22,927 bases of DNA, taken from contig JBNLBT010000051.1 in NCBI GenBank assembly GCA_050303435.1, forward strand, positions 1 through 22,927, in the 5' to 3' direction. The notes below the pieces were generated by a model. It was not told the origin of the DNA. It was given only the letters and a program-made list of their open reading frames with translations, and made no database searches. Both the position numbers and the translations under genes were made by a program. This DNA comes from JBNLBT01 sp050303435. Its GTDB lineage: Bacteria > Pseudomonadota > Gammaproteobacteria > Xanthomonadales > Marinicellaceae. How positions within the stretch are numbered: position 1 is the first letter of the stretch; every line of letters starts with the position of its first letter. This document shows, piece by piece, positions 1 through 8,858 of this stretch.

Positions 1-1442
<1,442 letters not shown>

Positions 1443-1472
1443 GCGTTTGGGATGGATTTAACAAAGGCCGCT

Positions 1473-1501
1473 ATGATACTTCAAAGCAAGCAAAAAACCA
1501 A
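1473..1501 (-). promoter_or_regulatory. Probable sigma70 promoter of ettA
   Basis: On the minus strand a TTGGTT -35 box (1496-1501) and a TATCAT -10 box (1473-1478) are separated by exactly 17 bp. They lie 31 bp upstream of the ettA start codon and point at it. This is a pattern match only. Confidence 0.4.
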
Positions 1502-1561
1502 TGCATCCGTGGGGCCGTTGCCTGTGCGGAAAGTCGGGCTGGGGGGTGTTGGGTCGACGGC

Positions 1562-1581
1562 GTGGCACAAGGACGTGCCAC
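1562..1581. repeat. Perfect inverted repeat in the ettA-kinase gap
   Basis: GTGGCAC (1562-1568) and GTGCCAC (1575-1581) form perfect 7-bp arms around a 6-nt loop. A second, mutually exclusive pairing exists between CAAGG (1568-1572) and CCTTG (1581-1585). No T run follows on either strand, so it is not a standard intrinsic terminator. The rest of the 257-bp gap 1443-1699 holds the ettA promoter and one AT-rich palindrome, and nothing that looks coding. Confidence 0.35.
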
Positions 1582-1629
1582 CTTGAGCCATTGAGCTCAA
1601 GTGAGGCCATCAAACATTCGTTGAATCGC

Positions 1630-1645
1630 ACTTTAAAGTTAAAGT
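1630..1645. repeat. AT-rich palindrome, possible operator
   Basis: ACTTTAA and TTAAAGT form perfect 7-bp arms around the dinucleotide AG. It lies between the 3' end of the kinase gene and the ettA promoter, about 130 bp upstream of the ettA -35 box. No function can be assigned from sequence alone. Confidence 0.25.
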
Positions 1646-1699
1646 CCGTGGTGCGTGATCCTGGAAAAGGTCGGGAATGGATAATTCAGGGAAAACGAC

Positions 1700-3997
1700 T
1701 CAGCGGGATTCGCCGTGGATGTCGCGCACCAGCCGAAATCCGACGTCTGAATACGCGCCATCGGCGCTCACATCGCTGCGCACCGCGGCGTTGTCCACCG
1801 CCGGGCCGGTGTACCAGGAATGGCCCACGGCCACCAGTTTTGTGCCGTCAATGACCCATTCGCTGGCGTTGCCATGCACGTCGTGCAGTTTGTAGGATTC
1901 GGCCTGCAAATCACCGACTGGGCTGAGGAATTCAAAGGCGTCGGTGCAGCCGTATTGGCCACCGACCGATTTGTCCCGGTCGCTTTCGCGGCCGGCGATA
2001 TTGGCGGTTGCACAAGGCGCTGAGGAGGCGGCGGTCAAGCGCGTCAGATAGCGCCATTCATTCAGCGTCGGCAAGCGGTATTTGTGGCCGCTGCGTTGCG
2101 ACACCCAGGCCGCGAAACGTTGCGCGTCGTCACCGCTGATGCAGGTGATCGGTTGATCATCGCTGACATCGAACGGCGGTTTGACCCAGGTCTTTTTGAA
2201 AAACGGCATTTTGCCCTGGTGCATGCATTTGTGTTCCGGCGCCGGATTCTCGGCGGCAAAGGCCTGGTACCATTGGCGCGAAACTTCGGTGGTGGTGACG
2301 GTGAAATACGGCCCGGTATAGGGGCTGTTGTTCTTGATCAGGTCACCGGCCAGGTACACCGAATCGAAGCCATTCTGGTCGCGGTACACATCCCCGGACA
2401 GGGGAATGCTGCGCAGCTGTTCGCGCAAACGTTCGGTCAAACCCCGGTCATCAAGGAACACATCGGCCAGCGCCAGCATGTCCTGGGTTTCGGCCTGCAC
2501 TTTGTGCTGTTGCACCGAGACCTGCACCAATTCGTTGGCGCGGCTGAGGATGCGGCTGACGCGCGGTTCAAACTGGGACGCGTCGGTGCCGGGGTTCTGC
2601 CAGAATTCCTTCAATGTTTGCGCGTGTTGACGGGCGCTGTCAAAATCTTTGGCTGCAAGGCTCTCTTCCATCAGCGAGAAATAGCGTTCACCGATCTCCT
2701 GCATGCCCAGACGCGCCTGGGTGTTGTTGGGGAAGTGACTCAGCACGGTCATGTATTTTTGCGCCGCGTTGTCTCCCGGCGGCCGGGTCAGGCGCATGCG
2801 TCGCAGCAAATCGTTGCCTTCCAGGATCAGGCTCAAGGCGTCCGCTTCGCTGAAGCCGATGTCCTCAGTGGGCGGCGGTTGCGGATTGACTTCCGGCATG
2901 TTGTCCAGTTCATTGTCTTCGGCGGTGAACAGCGGCGGCGGGATGTCCAGCGGCTGGGTCATTGAAGGCGGCGTGTCGGTCGCCGGGTCGCTGACGACGC
3001 CGTCGGGTTTGTAGTTGCTGATGGCGATGAAGCCGGCACCCAGAATGGCAATGAACCCCACATAGGGCAGGCTTTTGATCCATTTGGGCGATGTGTTTTG
3101 CACGGCCTTTCTGCGCGCGGTGATCTGGCGCTTGGCGGCCTGGTTTTTATTCGTGCGCTTGGGCGCGGGTTTGCTGCTGCGCTTGCGCACCGGCAACGCA
3201 CGCAACGCGGTTTCCAGCTCTTGACAATTCTGGTAACGGTCGCGTGGGGATTTGGCCAGACATTTGTCCACAATGGCTTGCCAGTGCTTGACTTCGCGGG
3301 GCAGTCGCGGCACCGGTTCGCTGATGTGCGACAGAATAACGGCCAGATCGTCTTTGTTGGGAAACACCGGTTTGCCGGTCAGAATCTGGTACAGAATGGC
3401 GCCCAGAGAATAGATGTCGGAGCGTCCGTCCACTGGCTGGGATTGCGCCTGTTCCGGGCTCATGTAGTGGGTGGTGCCGATGATGCTGTGTTCTTTGGTG
3501 CGCCGGCTTTTGCTGGTCGACAGGGCGATGCCAAAATCGGCGATCTTGATTTTGTCGAACTGGTCAAACAGGATGTTTTCCGGTTTCAGATCGCGATGAA
3601 TCACGCCGTGGGTGTGCGCGCAGCTGAGGCCCTGACAGATCTGCACCATGATGTTCACCAGTTCGGCGTCGTCGCTGAATGTGTAGTCACTCAGGTCGCC
3701 GCGGTCCAGGTAGGGCATGGAAAAAAAGGCCAGGCCCGAATTCAGTTGTTTGGCTTCAATGATGCTGATGATGTTGGGGTGGTCCAGGCGCGCGATGGTT
3801 TTGGCTTCATCAACAAAGCGGTCGGCCAGGTCGCGGTCCTCGGTGACCAGGGTGCGCAGCAGCTTGATCGCCACTTTGCGTTTCAGGGACTCCTGTTCGG
3901 CCAGATAGACCACCGCCATGCCGCCTTCGCCAATCACGTCGGTGATGGTGTATCCGGGGATGTTGAACTTCAGTTTGGGTACGGTCTTCAGGGTCAT
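1700..3997 (-). CDS. Membrane-anchored Ser/Thr protein kinase fused to a cysteine-less FGE-sulfatase-like domain
   Basis: 765 aa. Residues 16-265 are a Hanks-type kinase: Gly-rich loop GEGGMAVV (23-30), VAIK Lys45, Glu64, catalytic HRDLKPEN (134-141, Asp136), DFG (154-156) and SPE (180-182), so it should be active in the cytoplasm. A basic linker (about 270-300) precedes one transmembrane helix (about 309-328) and a Pro/acidic stretch (330-380). Residues about 385-530 are helical. Residues about 540-765 match the FGE-sulfatase fold: TTTEVSRQWYQAF, DDAQRFAAWVSQ, YRLPTLNEWRYL, DVHGNASEWVID and DVGFRLVRD. The segment that carries the two catalytic cysteines in true FGE reads HSWYTGPAVDNAAVR, with no Cys, so formylglycine-generating activity is unlikely. 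Four other cysteines (591, 619, 662, 684) could form disulfides outside the membrane. The gene follows the amidohydrolase on the same strand after 164 bp. Its substrate and signal are unknown. Confidence 0.92.
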   Translation of the reverse strand: MTLKTVPKLKFNIPGYTITDVIGEGGMAVVYLAEQESLKRKVAIKLLRTLVTEDRDLADRFVDEAKTIARLDHPNIISIIEAKQLNSGLAFFSMPYLDRGDLSDYTFSDDAELVNIMVQICQGLSCAHTHGVIHRDLKPENILFDQFDKIKIADFGIALSTSKSRRTKEHSIIGTTHYMSPEQAQSQPVDGRSDIYSLGAILYQILTGKPVFPNKDDLAVILSHISEPVPRLPREVKHWQAIVDKCLAKSPRDRYQNCQELETALRALPVRKRSSKPAPKRTNKNQAAKRQITARRKAVQNTSPKWIKSLPYVGFIAILGAGFIAISNYKPDGVVSDPATDTPPSMTQPLDIPPPLFTAEDNELDNMPEVNPQPPPTEDIGFSEADALSLILEGNDLLRRMRLTRPPGDNAAQKYMTVLSHFPNNTQARLGMQEIGERYFSLMEESLAAKDFDSARQHAQTLKEFWQNPGTDASQFEPRVSRILSRANELVQVSVQQHKVQAETQDMLALADVFLDDRGLTERLREQLRSIPLSGDVYRDQNGFDSVYLAGDLIKNNSPYTGPYFTVTTTEVSRQWYQAFAAENPAPEHKCMHQGKMPFFKKTWVKPPFDVSDDQPITCISGDDAQRFAAWVSQRSGHKYRLPTLNEWRYLTRLTAASSAPCATANIAGRESDRDKSVGGQYGCTDAFEFLSPVGDLQAESYKLHDVHGNASEWVIDGTKLVAVGHSWYTGPAVDNAAVRSDVSADGAYSDVGFRLVRDIHGESR

Positions 3998-4095
3998 GTT
4001 TTCATCTCATCTTCTGCCATCAATGATAACGGATTCGATGTGGGGTCCATAGCCATTATGCCTGATCGCCGCCTGAAAACAGCCTCAGGGCGCTG

Positions 4096-4115
4096 AATTT
4101 GACAAAATTTGACAA
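4096..4115. repeat. Two tandem copies of a 10-bp AT-rich repeat upstream of the kinase gene
   Basis: AATTTGACAA occurs twice head to tail (4096-4105 and 4106-4115). The related 11-mer TGACAAAATTT is found at 4100-4110 and again at 4153-4163, over the amidohydrolase stop codon. It sits about 100 bp upstream of the kinase start codon, on the promoter side. The 10-bp period would place two binding sites on the same helix face. Confidence 0.35.
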
Positions 4116-4125
4116 CTCTAGGGCG

Positions 4126-4144
4126 GTGCAGGTGATCGCTGCAC
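4126..4144. repeat. Inverted repeat downstream of the amidohydrolase gene
   Basis: GTGCAG (4126-4131) and CTGCAC (4139-4144) are perfect 6-bp arms with a 7-nt loop, just past the amidohydrolase stop codon on its own strand. There is no T run after it, so it may stabilise or delimit the transcript but is not a convincing intrinsic terminator. Confidence 0.25.
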
Positions 4145-4161
4145 GCATCGGGTGACAAAAT

Positions 4162-5796
4162 TTATTCAATTCGCTGCCCGGCCACCCAGACCTGCAACAC
4201 CTGCGCCTGCCAGATGCGCGCCGGATCGCCGCGCATCGGGTCCGCATCCAGCAGAATGAAATCGGCCCATTGGCCCGCCTGCAGTGCGCCGAGAGCGGAT
4301 TCCATGTGCGCCGCGTAGGCCGCGTCGAGGGTGAAAGCACGCAAGGCCTGGGCCGGCGTCATGGCCTGTTCCGCGTGCCAGCCGCCGGGCGGTTGACCGC
4401 GCCGGTCCTGGCGCGTGACGGCGGCGTGCAGACCGTACAGCGGGTTGTGCAGTTCAACCGGAAAGTCCGAGCCGGCGGCAATGCGCGCACCGGCCTGCAG
4501 CAAAGATTGCCAGGCGTAGGCGCCGGCCATGCGTTGCGTGCCCAGGCGCGCGCCGGCCATGTTCATGTCCGAGGTGGCGTGGGTCGGCTGCATCGAGGCA
4601 AGGATGCCGTGCTGCGCAAACAGCGGCCAATCCGCAGGCGTGACCACCTGCGCGTGTTCCACCCGATGGCGCAATTCGCGGGCCCTGGCCCAGGGTTGCG
4701 ACAGGGCGGTGAGTGCCACGTGGTTGGCGCGGTCTCCGATGGCGTGCACATTGGCCTGAAAACCGTGCGCCACCGCCAATTTGAGCAGCGCTTCAAACTG
4801 CTGGGGATTCTGCACCCAGGCGCCGCGGGTTTGCGGGCGGTCGCTGTAGGGTTCGTGCAGCACCGCGCCGTAGCTGCCCAGCGCGCCATCCAGCATCAGT
4901 TTTACTGAACGAATCACCAGGCGGTCGTCGATGTTCAGCGGGCCGGCGGCCAGCATGTCCTGCAGCGCCGGATCGGCCGAGGACAGCATGGCATACACCC
5001 GGATCGGCAATTCGCCGTTGCGCGCCAGGCGCTGATAGATGCGCCACACCTCGGCGTCCACGCCGGCGTCGTGCACCAGGGTCAGTCCACTGGCGGCCAG
5101 GGCCTTGAGTGCGTCGCGCAGCGCGCGTTCTTTCAAGGCCGGACCGAGCGGCGGAATGCGCGATTCAATCCGCTGCATGGCGTTGTCAATCAACACCCCG
5201 GTGGGCCGGCCATCGGCGTCGCGCAGCACGCCGGCATCCGCGCTGGCGGTGGCGCTGTCAACGTCCAGGCCGGCCAATTGCAAGGCAGCGCTGTTGCCCC
5301 AGCCGGCGTGGCCGTCGACGCGTGACAACCACACCGGCCGGTCGATGCCCAATGCATCCAGTTCACTGCGATGCGGAAAACGCGCATCGGTCCACAGCAC
5401 CTGATTCCAGCCGTGCCCCAGAATCCATGGCAGATCGGGGTTTTCACGGGCGAATTGCTGCACTTTTAACAGGCTTTGTTCACGGTTCAGGCCGCGCAGC
5501 TGTACGCGCTGGGTGTTGATGCCCAGCTCCAGCACGTGGCCGTGGGCATCGGCCAGTCCCGGCAGCAGCGTGGCGCCGCGACCGTCGATGCGCGCATCGG
5601 CGTCGGCCGGGTCGGCGTCGCGCGCGATCACCCGCCCGCTGGTGGCATCGAACAGCAGGCTGTAAAACGGCGCAAGGCGATCCGCTTCCACGCTGTATCC
5701 GTGCACGTTGTGCAGCAACACCCGTTGCGCAGTGGCTGCGCCGGCGACGCACAGCAGGCACGCCATGATTGCAAGCAGGGATGGGCGAAGGCGCAT
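4162..5796 (-). CDS. Exported YtcJ-type amidohydrolase
   Basis: 544 aa from ATG 5796. This start has AGGA about 9 nt upstream and begins with a signal peptide: MRLRPS, a hydrophobic core, and an ATA|Q cleavage site near residue 23. The in-frame ATG 27 bp upstream has no ribosome binding site and lies within the promoter. The mature protein is an amidohydrolase of the YtcJ/amidohydrolase-3 type, a metal-dependent TIM barrel with flanking beta sandwich. Visible ligands are HGH (85, 87), a Lys in the VKLMLDGALGS motif (299), HAIGD (His351), RVEHAQ (His381) and SDFPVE (Asp444). The C-terminal GALQAGQWADFILLDADP closes the beta sandwich. The family hydrolyses amide or cyclic C-N bonds; the substrate cannot be read from the sequence. 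Export suggests a periplasmic or envelope-facing substrate. It is divergent from uup. Confidence 0.9.
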   Translation of the reverse strand: MRLRPSLLAIMACLLCVAGAATAQRVLLHNVHGYSVEADRLAPFYSLLFDATSGRVIARDADPADADARIDGRGATLLPGLADAHGHVLELGINTQRVQLRGLNREQSLLKVQQFARENPDLPWILGHGWNQVLWTDARFPHRSELDALGIDRPVWLSRVDGHAGWGNSAALQLAGLDVDSATASADAGVLRDADGRPTGVLIDNAMQRIESRIPPLGPALKERALRDALKALAASGLTLVHDAGVDAEVWRIYQRLARNGELPIRVYAMLSSADPALQDMLAAGPLNIDDRLVIRSVKLMLDGALGSYGAVLHEPYSDRPQTRGAWVQNPQQFEALLKLAVAHGFQANVHAIGDRANHVALTALSQPWARARELRHRVEHAQVVTPADWPLFAQHGILASMQPTHATSDMNMAGARLGTQRMAGAYAWQSLLQAGARIAAGSDFPVELHNPLYGLHAAVTRQDRRGQPPGGWHAEQAMTPAQALRAFTLDAAYAAHMESALGALQAGQWADFILLDADPMRGDPARIWQAQVLQVWVAGQRIE

Positions 5797-5825
5797 GATG
5801 GGATTCCTGAAATTGAGTGTCATTC

Positions 5826-5843
5826 AGTATAGCATTTTGCTAT
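5826..5843. promoter_or_regulatory. Palindrome overlapping a -10-like box in the amidohydrolase/uup divergent region
   Basis: ATAGCA (5829-5834) and TGCTAT (5838-5843) are perfect 6-bp arms around TTT. The minus-strand -10-like hexamer TATACT (5826-5831) overlaps the left arm and points to the amidohydrolase; no good -35 accompanies it. The position, between two divergent start codons only 76 bp apart, suits an operator or shared promoter element. Confidence 0.3.
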
Positions 5844-5872
5844 CATGGGCCGGATTTTTAACCGGACGCGAC

Positions 5873-7759
5873 ATGCCCTTGCTGACCCTTCGAGATGTGC
5901 ACATTGATTTTGGCGCCCGCGCGCTGCTGCAGGGGGTCAATTTCAGCCTGGAAAAAGGGCGCAAATACTGTCTTCTGGGGCGCAACGGGCAAGGCAAATC
6001 CACCCTGTTGAAGTTCATTGCCGGCGAGATTCCCTGCGACGCCGGTGAACGCATCCTCAGCGACGGCGTGCGCATCGCCATGATGCAGCAATTTGTACCG
6101 GAAGGCATTGAACGCTCTGTGCGCGAACACCTGACGCGGGGACTCGGTGAAGTGGGCGAAGCGCTGTGGCAGCACGCCGAGGCCCTGGCGCGTGGCGATG
6201 ATCAAACCGCGCTGCAGCGCTGGCAGCCGGTGATTGAACGGCACGACGGCTGGTCTTTGCTGAACCGGGTGGAAGCCGTGATCAGCCGTTTGGGTCTGCA
6301 CGGCGATGCCCATTTGTCGCAGCTGTCCGGTGGCAACAAACGCAAAGTCAACCTGGCCCAGGCGTTGCTCGGTGAACCCGACGTGCTGCTGTTGGATGAG
6401 CCCACCAACCACCTCGACATTGAGGCCATCCTGTGGTTGCAAAAATACATCGCTTCGCTGCATTGCGCGGTGGTGTTCGTGACCCACGACCGGGCTTTTC
6501 TGCGAGCCGTGGCCGACGCCATTGTGGAACTCGACCGCGGTCAGCTGCACGCCTACGATTGCAACTACGACACCTATCTGCGCCGCCGTGAACAACGGCT
6601 TGAGGCCGAGGCGGCCGAATGGGCGCGGCTGGACAAAAAACTCAGTGAAGAGGAAATCTGGGTGCGTCAGGGCATCAAGGCGCGGCGCACCCGCGCGCGC
6701 GGCCGCGTCAATGAGCTTGAGCGCCTGCGGAACGAACGACGGCAACGGCGCACGCGGGAAAAACAGGCCAGCGCGGAGGTCAATCTGGCCGAAGCCAGCG
6801 GCAAGAAAGTCATTGTGGCGCACAAGCTGAATTTTGCCTACGGCGGGCACACGCTGGTGCGGGATTTTTCCACGCGCATTTTTCGCGGCGACAAAGTCGG
6901 CATCATCGGACCCAACGGCGTGGGCAAAACCACGCTGGTGCGGCTGCTCACCGGTCAGCTGCAGCCGGATTCGGGTTCGGTTAAATTGGGCACGCAATTG
7001 CACATGGCGCATTTTGATCAGTTGCGCGACAGCTTGAACCTGGATGACACGGTGCAAAACAACCTGCAGCTCGGCAGCGATGAAGTGCTGATCAATGGCC
7101 GCGCGCGCCATGTGATTTCCTATTTGCAGGATTTTCTCTTCAGTGCCGATAAAATCCGCGGGCCGGCCAGCGTGCTGTCCGGCGGTGAACGCAGCCGATT
7201 GTTGCTGGCGCGTCTGTTTGCCCGACCGGCCAATGTGCTCATTCTGGATGAACCGACCAACGATCTGGACATGGAAACCCTGGACATGCTGGAAGATTTG
7301 CTGTTTGACTTCAACGGCACGGTGCTGTTGATTTCGCACGACCGGGATTTTATTGACCGCATCGCCACTCAGACGCTGGTGTTTGCCGGCGATGGCCGCA
7401 TTGAAGAATACGTCGGTGGCTACAGCGATTACCTGCGGCAACGCCCGCGGGAGGAGACTTCCGCTGACAACCCGGCCGAGGATGCGGGCGCAACAACGGC
7501 GCACAACCGGCGTCAGAAGAAATCCGGGCTGAGCTACAAGTATCAGCGAGAATTGAATCAATTGCCGGGCGAGATCGAGGCATTGGAAGCGAAGCTGGAG
7601 GCATTGAATGAACGCATGTGTGCCGCGGACTTTTATCAGCAGGACGGTGAGACGATTCAACAGGTTTCGCAGCAGGTGAAAACGCTGCAAGATGAGCTGG
7701 CACAGAAATACGCGCGCTGGGAGCGTCTGGAAGGCATGCGCGATGATCAGGAAATGTGA
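5873..7759 (+). CDS. uup: Uup-type ABC-F ATPase
   Basis: 628 aa (E. coli Uup is 635). The start MPLLTLRDVHIDFG at ATG 5873 aligns with Uup; the longer open frame upstream would be antisense to the amidohydrolase signal peptide. First ATPase domain: Walker A GRNGQGKST (36-44), signature LSGGNKRK (151-158), Walker B VLLLDEP (171-177) and H-loop His205. A charged linker (about 240-300) contains WVRQGIKARRTR, typical of Uup. Second domain: Walker A GPNGVGKTT (346-354), signature LSGGERSR (435-442), Walker B VLILDEP (455-461) and His489. A C-terminal coiled coil (about 550-628, SYKYQRELNQLP) is the diagnostic Uup domain. Uup is linked to ribosome function and to suppression of transposon precise excision (family knowledge). 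Upstream RBS is weak. Confidence 0.94.
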   Translation: MPLLTLRDVHIDFGARALLQGVNFSLEKGRKYCLLGRNGQGKSTLLKFIAGEIPCDAGERILSDGVRIAMMQQFVPEGIERSVREHLTRGLGEVGEALWQHAEALARGDDQTALQRWQPVIERHDGWSLLNRVEAVISRLGLHGDAHLSQLSGGNKRKVNLAQALLGEPDVLLLDEPTNHLDIEAILWLQKYIASLHCAVVFVTHDRAFLRAVADAIVELDRGQLHAYDCNYDTYLRRREQRLEAEAAEWARLDKKLSEEEIWVRQGIKARRTRARGRVNELERLRNERRQRRTREKQASAEVNLAEASGKKVIVAHKLNFAYGGHTLVRDFSTRIFRGDKVGIIGPNGVGKTTLVRLLTGQLQPDSGSVKLGTQLHMAHFDQLRDSLNLDDTVQNNLQLGSDEVLINGRARHVISYLQDFLFSADKIRGPASVLSGGERSRLLLARLFARPANVLILDEPTNDLDMETLDMLEDLLFDFNGTVLLISHDRDFIDRIATQTLVFAGDGRIEEYVGGYSDYLRQRPREETSADNPAEDAGATTAHNRRQKKSGLSYKYQRELNQLPGEIEALEAKLEALNERMCAADFYQQDGETIQQVSQQVKTLQDELAQKYARWERLEGMRDDQEM

Positions 7760-7784
7760 TGCTTTTTTTAACCAGACCTTAACC

Positions 7785-7799
7785 TTTTAACAGTTAAAA
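7785..7799. promoter_or_regulatory. Perfect palindrome upstream of the GT2-GtrA gene
   Basis: TTTTAAC and GTTAAAA flank a single A. It lies 40 bp upstream of the start codon in a short AT-rich gap that also repeats TTAACC. It could be an operator; a clear sigma70 promoter is not visible. Confidence 0.3.
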
Positions 7800-7838
7800 T
7801 ATTGTAACCGTCACTAAACACACCGCGCACAACAATCG

Positions 7839-8858
7839 ATGAACTCCATAGCCATCATCCCCGCCTACGACCCCGGTCCTGTGGTTGCCGAGGTGCTGAA
7901 TCTGACTTTGCAACAGGTGGACAGCGTGTTGCTCATCAACGACGGTTCGGATGTGGAAAACACCGAACGACTGCGCGCCCTGGCCAGCGCCGACGGCCGC
8001 GTGACGCTGTTGGAACATCCACACAACAAGGGCAAGGGCTTTGCCATCAACAGCGGTTTGGAGTACGCGCTGGAACACCAATTCAGTGACATTGTGATGC
8101 TTGATTCCGACGGACAACACAATCCGGCCCACATACAATCGCTGTTGCAGTTGGCGCACAGCAACCGCAGCGACCTGGTGTTGGGCGTGCGATCAGAGTC
8201 ACGCCAAATGCCGCTGCGCTCGCGCATTGGCAACGCCGCCATGCGCTGGCTGTTTAAACTGATGTACCGCACACCGGTGCGCGACACGCAAACCGGTTTT
8301 CGTTACGTCAGCCCCGATTTCGCCCGCTTCGCAATGTCTCGCATCCGACCGGGTCGCTACGAAACAGAAATGAAGATGCTGATGCTGGCGGCCAAATCGG
8401 GTTGCCGCATCGATCAGGTGGGCATCGACACCGTGTACATTGATGGCAACAAGAATTCCAAATTCCGCCCACTCAACGATTCATTGCGGGTGTTGCGCGC
8501 CATGGTCCTGTATTCGGGCGTGGGTTTGCTGTCATTCGTTCTGGATTACGGGCTGTATCTGTTGTTGATCGGGTTATTTGGCAGCCATTTCCTGCTGGCG
8601 CATGTGGTCTCCCGCCTGTGCAGCGCGTCGTTCAATTTCACCGCCAACAAACGCTTTGTGTTTCGCAATCGCGCCTCGTGGCTGGGCAGTGCAGGGCGGT
8701 ATTTGTTGGCCATGGGGCTGTCGCTGATGTTGTCGTCCGCGTTGTTGACGGCTTTGGTGCAATACACCTCCATTTCAGCGGTGCTGGGCAAACCCCTGGC
8801 TGAAGCCGGCACCTTCGTGGTCAATTTCTTTGTGCTGAGACACTTCGTTTTCAAGTGA
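7839..8858 (+). CDS. Bifunctional GT2 glycosyltransferase / GtrA-family membrane protein
   Basis: 339 aa in two parts. Residues 1-215 are a GT-A fold family 2 glycosyltransferase of the DPM1/GtrB kind: AIIPAYDPG at the N-terminus, NDGSD (34-38), the metal-binding DSD (89-91) followed by GQH, and DTQTGFRY (149-156). This class moves a hexose from a nucleotide sugar to polyprenyl phosphate on the cytoplasmic face. Residues about 223-339 are a GtrA-like domain with four hydrophobic segments and the conserved FNFTANKRFVFR (266-277) and VVNFFVLRHFVFK at the end. GtrA proteins are proposed to flip polyprenyl-phosphate sugars across the inner membrane. The fusion would join synthesis and flipping in one chain. 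The stop codon overlaps the next start (GTGA). The sugar is not predictable. Confidence 0.9.
   Translation: MNSIAIIPAYDPGPVVAEVLNLTLQQVDSVLLINDGSDVENTERLRALASADGRVTLLEHPHNKGKGFAINSGLEYALEHQFSDIVMLDSDGQHNPAHIQSLLQLAHSNRSDLVLGVRSESRQMPLRSRIGNAAMRWLFKLMYRTPVRDTQTGFRYVSPDFARFAMSRIRPGRYETEMKMLMLAAKSGCRIDQVGIDTVYIDGNKNSKFRPLNDSLRVLRAMVLYSGVGLLSFVLDYGLYLLLIGLFGSHFLLAHVVSRLCSASFNFTANKRFVFRNRASWLGSAGRYLLAMGLSLMLSSALLTALVQYTSISAVLGKPLAEAGTFVVNFFVLRHFVFK

Noticed and set aside
2084..2965. Plus-strand open frames of 293 and 332 codons (the second at 3098-4096) opposite the kinase gene
   Set aside because: The minus strand encodes a complete kinase with all catalytic motifs; the plus-strand translations look like shadow sequence.
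5797..5823. Upstream ATG for the amidohydrolase
   Set aside because: No ribosome binding site; it overlaps the -10-like box, and it would put nine residues before an otherwise typical signal peptide.
5858..7690. A 610-codon open frame on the minus strand opposite uup
   Set aside because: It is the antisense shadow of a clear ABC-F gene; its translation is rich in Gln, His and Arg and shows no domain.
7757..7773. T run after the uup stop as an intrinsic terminator
   Set aside because: Only a weak, bulged 6-bp stem can be drawn before the seven T; not convincing enough to annotate.
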